A stretch of DNA of 27,361 nucleotides from Chloromonas sp. AAM2. Lineage: Eukaryota > Chlorophyta > Chlorophyceae > Chlamydomonadales > Chlamydomonadaceae. A program made the position numbers and the translations under genes. Positions 8,518 to 19,899 of the stretch are shown piece by piece (positions within the stretch are counted from its first letter, which is position 1; each line of letters opens with the position of its first letter). Where the stretch lies: positions 1-27,361 of the forward strand of contig QAXH01002538.1 in NCBI GenBank assembly GCA_004335635.1. The letters run 5' to 3'. Below the pieces are notes generated by a model. That model was not told the DNA's origin. It worked only from the letters and a program-made list of their open reading frames with translations, and searched no databases.

Positions 8518-10903
8518 ATGCGTCAAGGCGGATTACTTTGCCTTGCGGTGGCGCTGCTGCTGCTGGGTGCGCGCATGACATAGTGCTAACTCAATGTGCA
8601 GGAGTCCGCTTGCTTGTTCGTGGCTGGCATAACCGACTCACGGCTTCCTGTAATGCAGGGCTTTTGCCATCGGCGGCATCCCAGCAGGCAGTGTTTCCTT
8701 TCGTGACCTGTGCTGACACCGCTTGTGGCAGCTCTCCTTATACGTTGCAGGGCCCGTTCACAGCAAGCAGTGCTGAGGGTACGTACGCGCATCATCATAT
8801 CCTTGACTTCAACTTTGCACAGGTTACCATGCTTCAGGTTACCGTGCTGTTGAGGCCATTCACTTATCATCATTGGCCAATCCAACACCAATTCACGTCA
8901 GGACATGCATGCTTGCAGCCGCAATGCTTGCAGCCATGCAGCCAAGCAATGCTTGCATGCATGGGATCACATGCCAAGCAATCCCATGCCAAGTAATGCA
9001 CGCCATGTTATGCTTGCAGCCATGCAGCCAGAGTCGGTTGACATTGCGTTCAAAGCCCCATGCATGCATCTGCCCCCGCAGGTCCGTTGCTCACATGCTT
9101 CACAATCAAAGTACGCTCTGAAGCTTGCACGAGCCCTTGCTGTACGATGCTGTCAAGAAATCTGTACAAGATTGGATTCCATATCAGTGAGTCTGGGCCT
9201 GATCTAGGTCAACATTAGAAAGTGAGCTGGTTTGCTTCAGCCACACTAGCACTACTAGCTTTACTGGGCATGCCGTGACATTTAGCAGCCCCACACATGG
9301 CATCAATTGACGTGCTCGCTTGGCAGGCCAGCTCTTACAGCTAGAGTGGCCAGAGGTCTGGAGACCACGACTGGTTTGGTCTGGAGCTGAAATGCAAGCT
9401 GAAAGGCGACGGCACCCTGTGTCACATGCCTGCCATGTCAATATCATGATGCGGCGTTAACATGATCAGTGTCATGTGTGCCATGCAGACTCTGTATGTC
9501 AAGGTCTGATCACAACCGTGATGCTATCCAGCTCTCGTCGCATGTGGGGCTACGACAGCAACGGTACCTTTGCAGACGGCATGGCCCTCAAAATCATTGA
9601 CATCGGCCTCAATGCGAGCACAGCAGACGGCGCCAAACTGTGCGTGGTTTCGCAGCAACCGTGTGCCGACCCACATGTGCTGTTTGCCGCACCCACCTTG
9701 GATCGGATTCAGTTCTACACCTCAGAGGCACCACAACATAACTGCTGGTAAGTAGATGCAGCAGGCCCTGCAGCTGGCCCAACAGCACCCCTGTACGGAC
9801 TGAAGCTTTTGAAGCTGTGGTATGAGCTACAGACTCAGTTATAGCCAATTCCAGGTGGCTGTCTCAAGTCTTATAAATTCTGGGCCAGAGCTTTACTGTC
9901 TCCACATACTCACGAGCTTACTCTTTGAAGGGTCCTCGTTTGTCCAGCTTGCCAATAGCTTACCCGTCCAATGATCTGCACCCTGTTGTTTTGCAGCCCG
10001 ACGTGCAATTACGTGGAGCCACTATCTGCTTCCCAATCCGTAAGTATGAGTTGGAAGGGGCGCACCTTTGCCATGCGGCAGTCTGGTTGCCGGTCAACCC
10101 AAAATGGCCAACTCTCACTGACATTCCGATGCCATGGCCAACTCTCACTGACATTCCGATGCTGGTCTGTCAGTATGTAAAATCGATGACAAATTGGAAA
10201 TTTGGAAATTGGAAATGTGTGATTGCACTGCCAGTCAGGCTCTGACCTGGCTTGACCTCAAAGGCGCCATTCAGTGATTGTTTCAACTCGAAGAGTCAAG
10301 CCACCTGCATTGGCAGCCAAGTCGTATGAACCCAAATACACAACCACCCGTCAGCACGTTTGGTTCAACTGCTTGCAAATATTGCTCTCAACGCTCGGCT
10401 AATGCAGGATGATTCTGTGCCTCCTCCACCGCCCCCACCGCCCCCACCACCTCCGCCACCACCACCACCACCCTCTCCTGCAAGTCAAACGGTTCAGGCT
10501 ACTGCACACACCCAGCCGCCACCACCACCGCCAGCTTCTACCACTGGTACTTTCAGTGTGCATGAGACAGCAACACACCCACCAGCACCAACGGTAAGTA
10601 CATGTTGTGCACTCGTATGCTGATTGTAGTAGCAACAGCTGGCACTGCCGTTGTCGCTGAAAGCAAGGACAAGCAAGCCACGTGGCCCAGTACATGCCCG
10701 CATCCAGCCTCCTGGCCAACTGACGACGTGCTGCTGCATCTGCTGGCATGCAGGTTAACCATGCAGCAAGCAGGGCCAAACGACGCCTTGGTGCTGTTGG
10801 AAAGGCTGGCTTTGCGGCGCATGTGGGACATAGAGCGACACAAAGAGCTGCCAGTGTTGGCAAACCACATGACGGTCTTGCCCACGAGAGACGGCGATAC
10901 ACA
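8518..10903 (+). CDS. Pherophorin-like extracellular matrix glycoprotein
   Basis: The supported exons are 8518-8566, 8659-8778, 9082-9186, 9489-9747, 9997-10039 and 10408-10593 (phases 1,1,1,2,0,0), coding for 254 residues. Residues 1-24 are a signal peptide (MRQGGLLCLAVALLLLG, cleavage likely after SAAS). Residues 25-182 carry the pherophorin cysteine pattern: VFPFVTC, SSPYTL, TCFTIKV, CCTMLSRNLYKIGF, GAKLCVV, QQPCADPHVLF and finally NCCPTC. A hydroxyproline-type linker follows with 18 consecutive prolines and further Pro runs. Pherophorins are secreted hydroxyproline-rich glycoproteins of volvocine cell walls and extracellular matrix. Most have a second pherophorin domain after the linker; none was found. 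The 3' end is unresolved. A phase-0 exon 10754-10903 would add 49 basic residues before TGA, for 303 aa in total, but this last exon is tentative. Confidence 0.85.
10104..10163 (+). repeat. 30-bp tandem duplication in pherophorin intron
   Basis: Two adjacent 30-bp units (10104-10133 and 10134-10163) share ATGGCCAACTCTCACTGACA and the following TTCCGATGC; they are identical except at the very end. They lie in the intron 10040-10407. Confidence 0.9.
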
Positions 10904-12449
10904 TGACCATCACACGACAGTTGGTGACCACATCAAACACTGGAACTTAACAAACTCACGTAGCTCATAGCCTGGCCACCAATTGTTTCTGGAACAGAGC
11001 TCATTCAGTCCAAGCAATTCAAGCATGAAACTTGCACCGACACTGGAACCTGCATCCCTGTGAAACTTGTACTAAACTCGATCTGCTCACAGCATGGCCA
11101 ACGTGTGTCATGTTGATGAAGTCGGGTTGTTGCGTCATGTTGCGCTGTTCGGTTCAGTTGATGATCACTTCATGCCAAGCGGAGCACATGATGTGTTAGG
11201 TGATGCCAAACGGACCGTACAGCTTGAGACTTTGTCAGCCGTTTATTCTTGGGATGTCGCACGGCCAACCAACCTTGATTGCGCTCAGTTTGGTGCAAAC
11301 CTCTGAACCTTGAACTGCGCCTTGTTGGCACGTAATGCAGCATACAGTGCTGCTTGGGTGTAGAACTCATTACCCGTGAACTGGCCTGTTGCCATGATTT
11401 CTGCGCTGGTCTAGAAACTGCTGCAAGGGTACCGAGGGTGGCTTTCTTTCATAATTTTGGTACTAGCATACTGTCGCTATTGCCAGCTGCTGCACTGTCT
11501 GCTGCTGTTGTTGGCCTTGCTGCCCAGACAGCAGGCATGCATGGACTGGAAAACATGCCACGAAGGACACATAATTGCATTGCCTTGTTTCAGACAAGCA
11601 CCAGGAGTGTGGTGGCAGCCATTCGATGAAACTTACAATGTTTCGGTCGGACGTTGTCTGATATCATTGCATTCGTACCTGATTTATGTTGCTTAGCAGC
11701 GGGCGCTGAGACGTGCGATGGGTTGCATGTACCCATCAGGCCAAGGCATGGCTGGTGCACCAAGAGCACTTGCCACTCGAGCCCAGTTCCTTGCGTGTGG
11801 GCGCATGTACAAACTAGCTTATACACTGTTCTTGTGGGCTATCCCGTGAGCTGTTCAGACTGGGCTATGTATTGGAATTTGACGCGGGCGCATCGATGAT
11901 GACGGTCAAAGGTTGCTTAGGGTTAGGGCAATGCCGATCTATAGCCTAATCTGCAGCTGCTATGATGATGCTTCTCAACAATCATCACGAGACCTGATGT
12001 GTTTAAACAATGGAATTTTGCTGTGTACATCCACACGAATGCAGCTCAGCTTACAGAGGAAAGCCGATTTCCCAAACACTTCTTCCTTATGCAAGCATTT
12101 TTTTTATTTAATTTACATTAAATGCAAGCATTGAAGGCAATGAATCCCAGCAGAGAAGGCAATGGTACTCAACAACAAGCAAAGTGCCCATGGATTTCAA
12201 TTGCTGCCAGTCTGACGAACGTTTCGTATACACTTTGCAGGAACCGCCCTCCAGTTATTTTGATAAACCTCCCATCGCGCTGGTTCGCACAGCGGCGTGA
12301 GAGTTAGCTACTGGGCCGCGAAAGAGCCCGTTGCACAGCTGACGCCCAGCTTTGATAGAGCGAGATATTATGTTTGCAGCTCAGCAGGTAAACAATCATG
12401 CACAAACATGTCGCATTGGTGTGGCCCCGAGGCTGCACAAACACTAACT
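10904..12449. other. Interval with only weak ORFs
   Basis: No gene can be assigned between the pherophorin-like gene and the FUN14 gene. A plus-strand ORF at 11094-11306 has an ATG right after an acceptor-like CTCACAG and reads 70 codons, but no family is recognised. Cys-rich open stretches at 11457-11696 and 11654-11899 lack good starts. The pherophorin 3' UTR and the FUN14 promoter should lie here. Confidence 0.4.
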
Positions 12450-12527
12450 ATGCAAGGGACATGTACGTTTCAACCGCAGATTTGGCAGGGGCGCATCCTG
12501 TTCCGAGGAGCAGCCGCGGCGCGGTTG

Positions 12528-15500
12528 ATGTTCAGCAGGTTTGTGCTTCTTGTGTACGCCTCCTGTGATGTGGGCTTTCTCGACTCGGTTCCTTAGGGCC
12601 AAAACACAGATGCCTCAACGCGACATCCTACGCAGATCTTATGGGTCTCTTGCTACGAGTGCAACTGCAGCAGGAGGAGGTTCGGGCTCAGGTAAGCGTC
12701 CAAACCCTTGCGGGATTACGTCCGATGTGTCCCGGCAAACATGCCTGCCACATTCGACTGCATGGGCTTCCCGATCGCTGTCTTGGCTACACGGCTCCAT
12801 GACGATTTGTTACCATGTTGGTTGGACGGGTTTGACCGTCTTGGATGCACCCCATCTCTGGTGCATCTCTGGCCAGTTGGGATACAGTCGCTTATGAATG
12901 CTGAGCTCTGGCCTAGCTCATCATCGCTGAACGCCGCTTGTACGTGCAACATGTCATCACGGCACCGCATGTGACCATGTTCGTCTCAGGGGGTCACAGG
13001 CCCGGCGCTGGTGCTGGCAGGAGTGGTGGCAGCGGCGCAGGAGGATTTGGTCGCAAGCTAGGCTTGTGGTCCCTCGTGGCCATGGGATCAATGGTTCTGG
13101 CGGGCACTGCGTATGCAGCGAAGAGCAAAGAGGTGAAATCCCTGGCTGGATGACGTGACGTGCCCTGTCAGCAATCATATGTCATGCTTTGCTTCACGGG
13201 GGTACACAACGTGTTGCCTCAATCTGGGCACGGCCACTTGCCATGCGTCATTTGACACTAGTAGATGGACACACTGGCTTGCAAGCTTGCCTGGTTCATA
13301 CATAAATACACGATCAGACGAGTGCGGACAGTTGCACTACATTCACTGCTACACAACCCTGGCCTGTTGCCTGTTCGCAGCCAGAAAAGGAGATGACAAT
13401 CGAAAGCGTGACGAACGCCCTGTGGGCCGCATCAGGGCCGGTGAGTTGGTAGTGCATCGTGCAAAACAGGACTGAAGCTAAGTTTGTAGCTGGAAGTGAC
13501 AGTGTTTGGAACACCGGTGCGATGTCTGATGTCTGATGGCTTATGAACACTTTGATAACTCATGAATACAGTTGAGAATAGGCATTGAGAATAACCAGCT
13601 GGGTTTGCTGCTGGCGTATGGTTCACCGAATGCCTGTGCGCGGCGATGCTGTGCATGCAGATGCTGACAAACTTGGGCTTCAGTGGCTGCATTGGAGTCG
13701 CTTGCGGCGTGGCCCTCAAGGTTAGTGACGTTTCAATGGTTTTCACAGCCACTGGCTGCAGTTGCACAGCATGTCACAGCTAGGCGTGGCTGCAAATGCA
13801 CAACCACACAGGCGTGCTGCGGACCACTCGCGCCACAGTAGAGTGTTGTGCCAGCTGCAACGCCCATGCAGTAGATGTTGGAGTGCGCCCACCCAGTGCA
13901 CTTGCATTTCGCTCCTATCAACGTTCACGTCCTGATCAGCATTACACCACGCTGTGCTCTCGTATTGCCACGAGCCACGTCCAGTAGCATTGCCCCAATA
14001 GTATTGCCACGAGCCACATCGCCACGAGCCACGTCCAACAGTATTACCACGAGCCACGTCCAGTAGCATTGCCACGAGCCACGTCCTTTGCCAGTGTCGA
14101 CTATGCGGTGACCGACTTGATCGCGCGGCTAGCACAGCACATGCTTGCTCTTGACCCTGGTGTGTACTGGTGTGCGTCTTCACTGCAGAAAATTGGCCAG
14201 TTCGTGGCCTTCCTCATCGGCTTGTCTTTCATGGCGCTCCAGGTGGGCCGATGCGCGTTGTTCACCAACACCGATGCATGTTGATGATGGATGGATCCGT
14301 CCTGGTGTCCAGTAATCCTAATGCCCATTGTAAACCTGCGTGGCCACCGCGAATCTGAATCGCCTCAGGCTGATCCGAGTGGTGTTCAAATGCCACTTCC
14401 TGGGCGCCCGACCTTTGTGTCCATTGTTTAGATAACAAACACCCCTATCATGATTCGGAGTTGATCCCCTGGCACATGCCATACGCAGATAGGCACATGC
14501 TTTAAGCAGATAGACACATGCCATAAGCAGATAGGCGCGTGCCATACGCAGTTGTGCTGTGTTTGCTGCAGGGCCTGGCATACGCTGGATTTGTGACTGT
14601 CAATTGGACCAACGTGCACAACACAGTCAACAGCTACTTGGACTTGAATCGGGATGGGTGAGCAAACGTATGCGCTATGGATGAGAATTGCTTGAGCATG
14701 TGCTAGGAAGTGAGAACTAATAGAAGTGACAACCAGTACTATGTCCTGCAGCCTGCTGTGTGAGCGAATGAACGGGAATTGGTGGATGCGCCAATTGGCA
14801 AACAATGGGGTTTACACACAGACTGATTGACAGACTGACAGGCATATTACTGGAAGCAGGGGTAAAGGCTGGGGGCCAGGTTTGGCTCGGCCAGCGTCAG
14901 GCAGAGTGAGTGCATCTATCAGCAGCCAGAAAGGCAATGATTGCGAAGATGAATGCTGCATTCACAGTGTTTGCTGTGTGCTGTTTGCTGCCTATTTGAG
15001 TGCAGGAAGATTGATGAGAAGGACTTCAAGATGGTGGTCGGGCAGGGTTTGGGGATTCTCGCACAGGTGCGCTTGCAAGGCGTTGGATGATACGCAATCA
15101 GCTGTGTAACACCTGTCGTTTGTCCTGAACTGTTCCTGGCAACCGTGTAGCCCCAGACTCTGGGGTCACAATGAGTAAACCTGGGTATGGACACGACACT
15201 TGATTGGACCGACCCCGGCCCCAATACTCAGACCGAGTGTTGCAGAAAGTCTTATTTTATCTAGTACAGAACATGCAACGCCAGGCGCATGATACTTTGA
15301 TTGTGACCCCAACCGAGGGTCGACATTGCTCATATTTGTGATAAGTTGCCTCGTGCCTCAAACCGTCCTCTTACATACCCAATGCCGTGATAGAGATGCA
15401 GCTTGGCCAGCACCTCCTCAAATAACTTTTTAAGGATATTCTGTGACTGCGACCCATTTGCCCTCACTCTTGTGCACTCTTGTACAACAAACGCCATGTA

Positions 15501-15592
15501 TGCATGTCAGGGCTGTCGTTTTGCTGTTTGTGCAGGGTGTGCCATCTATTGGTGGCTTCCTGGCAGGCTTCATGTTGGGAGTCCGCATGTGA
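12528..15592 (+). CDS. FUN14-domain organelle membrane protein
   Basis: The exons are 12528-12538, 12597-12691, 12990-13132, 13381-13440, 13661-13720, 14189-14242, 14572-14657, 15006-15066 and 15536-15592, giving 208 aa. Residues 1-58 are Arg/Ser/Ala-rich and then Gly-rich, like a targeting peptide. Hydrophobic segments are 59-79 (LGLWSLVAMGSMVLAG), about 104-122 (GFSGCIGVACGVALK), 124-141 (FVAFLIGLSFMALQ) and 191-208 (GVPSIGGFLAGFMLGVRM). The last two and GLAYAGFVTVNW are typical of the FUN14 domain, whose animal member FUNDC1 is a mitophagy receptor of the outer mitochondrial membrane. An EF-hand-like loop DLNRDGKIDEKD lies at 165-176. The start is uncertain. ATG 12528 uses a 58-nt intron; ATG 12610 alone gives 200 aa; ATG 12450, in frame upstream, gives 234 aa. 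Confidence 0.9.
13970..14090 (+). repeat. Minisatellite of CCACGAGCCACGTCC units
   Basis: Five irregular units built on ATTGCCACGAGCCACGTCCA, with spacers such as GTAGC, lie in the FUN14 intron 13721-14188. Confidence 0.75.
14471..14554 (+). repeat. 21-bp minisatellite next to a splice acceptor
   Basis: Four 21-bp units (14471, 14492, 14513, 14534) follow GGCACATGCCATAAGCAGAT. They end 17 bp before the acceptor of the FUN14 exon that starts at 14572, inside intron 14243-14571. Each unit contains an AG that could serve as a cryptic acceptor. Confidence 0.85.
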
Positions 15593-15774
15593 GCCAGCAC
15601 CTCGTCTATGAGGCGATCAGCCTTCTCCTTGTCCTCAGGCTTGACCAGGGTCAATTCAGTGCGTTCTGTATCCGCGGCCTGGGCCTCATCCCCACGGGTT
15701 GGAATCCCCCAGCACGATGCCTTGGTCTCCTGATAGTGCCCGTTGACATGTTCGGATATTGCCAGACCTACCAG
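15430..15774 (-). other. Antisense ORF over the FUN14 terminal exon
   Basis: On the minus strand 114 codons are open between a TAG at 15775-15777 and the stop at 15430. The middle reads LTLVKPEDKEKADRLIDEVL, with mostly G/C third positions and a charged, helix-like composition. An acceptor-like CTATCAG sits at about 15733-15739. The ORF overlaps the last FUN14 exon (15536-15592) and its 3' UTR. It could be an exon of a convergent gene or a chance reading frame opposite a real exon. Confidence 0.25.
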
Positions 15775-16330
15775 CTACCCTTTTTGCCATTCAGATTACC
15801 ATCATCGATTGAATGCTTGCTGTCATCCGGCACTGCCGTGTGACACATGGACCATCAGAAAGACTCGGACACGGACAAATGACCACCCCTTGCGTTGCGT
15901 TTGCACTTCAGTCAGGAACTGCCTCGCCTTGTAATCTGTATGTGCACACGGTCGTTGCCAGGGCAGCAGCTGCGACCCTGCATCTTTGCATGCTGCCCAG
16001 AGACAGTGCATGGTGGAGGATTCTCAGACCTGCCATCAGCATGTTCCATGAGTCTGCTCGTATGCAAATCAATGTAATGGGAAACTCGCTAGTCATCCGC
16101 TGAGTGACTGCCGTGCACAGGTGCTGTTGCATGCATGCCTTTAGAACATCATCCAGCAGTGAGAGGACATCACAAAGTAAAGAAACAACGCCACTGGAAC
16201 GGATGCATGACGCCATGCGAGTCTCCGAGTGCAGCCGTTTCTGTGCCGTTATTTGCAGTACTGACTGCGCCCCGACAACACTCCAGGCAGGCCCTCGCTC
16301 CCGCCCTTTTGGTTGCAAGAGCTCGGCAAG
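15593..16330. other. FUN14 3' region and RPL7 upstream region
   Basis: This 738-bp interval should hold the FUN14 3' UTR and the RPL7 promoter. The bases before the RPL7 ATG are pyrimidine-rich (CTCCCGCCCTTTTGG). A minus-strand ORF spans 15908-16318 but begins with a non-ATG codon and has no recognised motif. A TGTAA at about 15929 could be the FUN14 poly(A) signal, though it is 340 bp from the stop. Confidence 0.4.
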
Positions 16331-18529
16331 ATGTCGAGCACCATTGTGCCTGAGCTTCTTGCCAAGAAGCAGAAGCGTGATTCACAATGGCAGGCTGAGA
16401 AAGCGGCCGCTGCGCTGGAGGCTCGCAAGAAGGCGCGCACAACACGCAAGGAGATTTTTAAGCGTGCGGAGAGCTACGTGAAGGAGTATGTGGCGCAGGT
16501 ACATGGGCTGAGTGTCGGTCTGCATGGAGGGGCGACGACACAGAAGCGCAGTCCTGCTCTTGCAGACACTAGTTTATTACTGATGCATAGTTCAGCTTAT
16601 GCTGCTGGGTCAGACGATGCCCTGTCGTCTTGTGCACCATCACAGGAGAAGGACCTGGTTCGGTTGAAGCGCGCTGCCAAGGCCGCAAACGGGTTCCATG
16701 TTCCAGCTGAGGCTAAGGTCGTCTTTGTGATCCGTATTCGCGGTCTCAACGAGGTTGCCCCCAAGGTGCGCAAACCCCACTTGCATGATGGTGTACTGCG
16801 GCTCTGTCGGTTGCTATGCGCAGGCGGTCTGTCGGCACCGGACCTAGCATGCATTGATTGAGCCTCCTATTGCATCGCCTTGCTGTTTGCAGACCAAGAA
16901 GATCCTGCGGCTGCTGCGCCTGAGGCAGATCAACAACGGGATTTTCTTGAGGGTGAGCATTTGCAATCCAGCATTGTCATTCGAGTCATTTATCGCAACA
17001 AGATACCTTCAGCGCGGGGTTCTCAATTCCAACTACATGTGTGCTGCCCGCGCTCGCAACCCTACCAGGTCAACAAGGCCACCCTTGGCCTGCTGAAGCG
17101 TGTGGAGCCATACATTGCGTTTGGCTACCCCAACCTCAAGTCAGTGCGTGAGCTGATCTACAAGCGTGGATTCGCCAAGGTAAGCAGACTCGCCATTGTG
17201 CATGCATGGATGGGAATGGACAGAGCATGTGCATGCAGCTGCCTCGCCATCCATCATGCCTCCATCTCTGTCTCACATCTTCTGCGCATGCAGATCAACA
17301 ACAACCGCATCCCACTTACAGACAACAAGCTGATCGAGGAGGTGGGCATATTTTTGTTTCTGGCCATTCAGACAGTGAGCTGCAACAATGCAGCTACAGG
17401 CTTTGATGCCTCCAGCGGCAGAAGCAGTCTTACATGCTGAACAAGCGTCGTGTCCAAAGTGGGCGTTCCACAGCACCCACACTCAAGCCAGCCGACGACA
17501 GCAGTTTTCAGCGTCGGCCAGAGCAAGGGGGTGGGCTTTTCAGCTTGTTTTTCATCGCTCTGGTGCGGGGCATTTGTGCATTTTGCTGCTGGCATTTTGC
17601 GAGTTGTGCAAGGCACGGGCAGTGTGCCTCTTGATCGTAACATACATGTGCTACGAACATCGCCGTGCACAGCATGCATGTTTGAAGCCTTTTGCTGTGC
17701 TTCACATGCTCACCACATGCTTGTCTGCACAGCACCTGGGCAAGCACGGCATCATCTGCATGGAGGACCTGATCCATGAGATTCTCACATGCGGCCCCAA
17801 GTTCCGCGAGGTGTCCAACTTCCTCTACCCCTTCCAGCTCTCCTCTGCCTGTGAGTATTTTGTTTGCCACAGGGCTGATGTTATGGGCTGCCTTCAGTTG
17901 TGGTTCAGCATGGCAGGATGTGCAGCCATTGGATTTTACGGCATCCGGCTGCTCATAGCACAGAAAATGGAGCACCGCAGCAGCTGAACGCATCGTTGCC
18001 AACGGAGTGAGGCACGCATTGTTATGCACTTTGACCTGCCTTGGGAGCTGTCCTCGGGCTGTTTGGAGACCGTCATGCAGCAGTCAGAGCACGAATTACA
18101 ACTCGCCAGATTGGCTTCCAGAGCAGTCACACCGCAAGAACAGCTGGACGAGCAGACTTCTTTGCCTGGCAAGGAGCGTAGCCAGTTGCAAACAGACATT
18201 CGTAGCAGGAAGTGAGGCAGATGACAAGCACATCTGCGACAAGCACATGTCCGGGCAAGCAGCTGTAGTGAGGATAAACCTGACAGGCACCCTGGCTCAC
18301 AATGTGCTGCTACCTTGTTGTGTCCAGCAGATGTCATGAGCAGACTGCGATGACCTAGCTTTGTTGATATATACACAAACACAAGCACAACAGAAGTTAA
18401 CACGTGGGTTTTATTGTACCTGCTTTTTCAGTGGGCGGCATGAGCCACAAGCGCATGCACTACGTGGAGGGCGGCCAGGCAGGCAACCGGGAGGACAAGA
18501 TCAACAACCTCATCCGCGCCATGAACTAG
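16331..18529 (+). CDS. RPL7: 60S ribosomal protein L7 (uL30)
   Basis: Seven exons (16331-16498, 16646-16765, 16893-16952, 17069-17179, 17294-17341, 17733-17850, 18432-18529) give 240 aa, the usual length for the family. The protein belongs to the cytosolic large ribosomal subunit. The N-terminus is the basic, eukaryote-specific helix ([20 protein letters not shown], then [20 protein letters not shown]). The L30 fold follows: [77 protein letters not shown] and the invariant end [21 protein letters not shown]. All introns are GT-AG and phase-consistent. The ATG at 16331 matches the family start; an in-frame TTG upstream is not needed. The 581-nt last intron carries short ORFs without meaning. 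The gene is convergent with the Rubisco activase-like gene. Confidence 0.97.
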
Positions 18530-18626
18530 GCACTGCCTCAGGGTGGTTGGTTAGGGTTGTGCTTGTGAGCTTGCGGGAATGCGGCCTGTACGGCTTCATG
18601 AAAGTTGCCATGCAAGGTCCGTTCCA

Positions 18627-18631
18627 TGTAA
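18627..18631 (+). terminator. Candidate TGTAA poly(A) signal of RPL7
   Basis: TGTAA, the poly(A) signal typical of chlorophyte nuclear genes, occurs 98 bp after the RPL7 stop codon. The spacing fits a short ribosomal-protein 3' UTR. Confidence 0.5.
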
Positions 18632-19899
18632 TCGGATGTGCTTCTTTGCCAGACAATTGTCTAACCCACCGTGCACACCTACTACAGCGTCTGACGGATG
18701 ATGGGCAGCATAAACGCCTTGCTGTCAAATTCAGGATCTGCAGCACTGCCAGTAATGTTGAGTCTTGCAACAGATCAGTATTTCAGTAAACTTTGCACTA
18801 CCCTTTGTGTATACAATCTGCTCACAGAGAACCAAAGTATCAATGATGGTGATTAACAGGTGATTATTGTCGCAGTATCACTGCCTTGAGCACACGGGAC
18901 TGAGTACCAAGAACTCAGCACAGCTGCGACAGCTTGGAGCAATGTGCAGCAGGTGCCAACCAGCATGCAGGAGAGCGAAGGCGAACAGTGGACCTATATC
19001 TGAGTCTGTGCAACCACAAATACACCCAGACGCAAGGCAGTGCTAATGGTGTGTGGTTGCCTCTGGGCAGTCCAACTCTTCCAAGTTACAATGCTGCGGC
19101 TAAACTAGACGGTTAGAGTATCGCAGGCCACCAGAAATCACAAGAGAAATACGAGATATGGCCAGGATTGCGCATGGGAATGGCCAGCTCAAACATGTGC
19201 TATGAAAACCCCAGATCGAGATACTCTGTCATGTGGCACGACATAAGGGGGGAAAAAAGAAGTTTGCCAGTTCTGGGACGATTCCTGGGAGTACCACTTG
19301 AACCAGTGTTGTCTGTGCCCGTTGTGGGGAGCAAGTGTCAGCCTTGGGATGCAAGTTGCTGCGCGTGGTTCTCACAGGAACTGTGGCACTTTCCTGTGTG
19401 TGTCAGGCAAACACGGGTGTGTCAGGCAAACACGTTGTGGTACACGGTACCACAAGGGACAGCGGACTAAGAGACAGCACGTACGGGGCGTCGCCGCCAT
19501 TCATTTCAAAAAAGACACTGGGTCGACCCAGTCTTGGGCGTCTGTGGGCGTCGTGTGTGTTTAGTTGCATGATGGGGGGTCAGCAAAGTGTGGCCTAACA
19601 GGTTGGGGTCAGGTTGGGGGTCAGCTTGGAGTAAGTCTGGGGTCAGCCTGGGAATCAGCTTTGGATGAGACTTGTGCGCGTACGCATGAACGTGTCTGGC
19701 CAAAGCTGCATGCTTACTCAGGACGTGTTTGACTACTGCTGCAGCATCTGCGTGCACTGCTCACCCCCATCATGCCACTAAAAACACGCTCCGAGCAATC
19801 ATTGCGCGCGCATGGCCAAGCCTGGCATAGTGATGGCCTGGGACGCCGAAACACAGCCCTTCCAAGGATTGGCAATTCTATATTGTGGTTCTATGCGGT
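18632..19899. other. Interval with repeats, no supported gene
   Basis: Only short, overlapping ORFs are present. It contains copy 2 of dispersed repeat family A (19250-19312) and a loose tandem of GGTCAG.TTGGGG-like words at about 19600-19665. Confidence 0.5.
19250..19312 (+). repeat. Dispersed repeat family A, copy 2
   Basis: This is a second copy of the sequence at 7335-7395, sharing AAGAAGTTTGCCAGTTCTGG and weaker similarity up to ACCAGTG. Confidence 0.65.

Noticed and set aside
8567..8601. 35-nt intron joining pherophorin exon 1 to the frame at 8602
   Set aside because: The acceptor at 8658 gives a normal 92-nt intron and a much better signal peptide and domain start.
10399..10902. Minus-strand ORF of 167 codons rich in Trp and Arg
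   Set aside because: It is the mirror of the polyproline exon (CCA/CCG/CCC read backwards gives TGG/CGG/GGG) and continues opposite the next open stretch; no motif supports it.
10602..10970. Plus-strand ORF of 122 codons as the pherophorin C-terminus
   Set aside because: It is protein-like, but its frame does not match the phase-0 donor at 10593 with any visible acceptor, so it was left out of the model.
11457..11696. Signal-peptide-like, Cys-containing ORF
   Set aside because: The start codon is TTG and no ATG or supported upstream exon supplies a start; the hydrophobic run comes from a CTG/TTG-rich repeat.
11926..11937. TTAGGG repeat as an interstitial telomere
   Set aside because: Only two units (TTAGGGTTAGGG) are present, which chance explains.
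15908..16318. Minus-strand ORF of 136 codons upstream of RPL7
   Set aside because: It starts at TTG, shows mixed codon use, no motif and no clear splice sites; it more likely covers the RPL7 promoter by chance.
16313..16330. Upstream in-frame extension of RPL7
   Set aside because: The extension would start at TTG; the family starts at the downstream ATG (16331), which fits the expected length.
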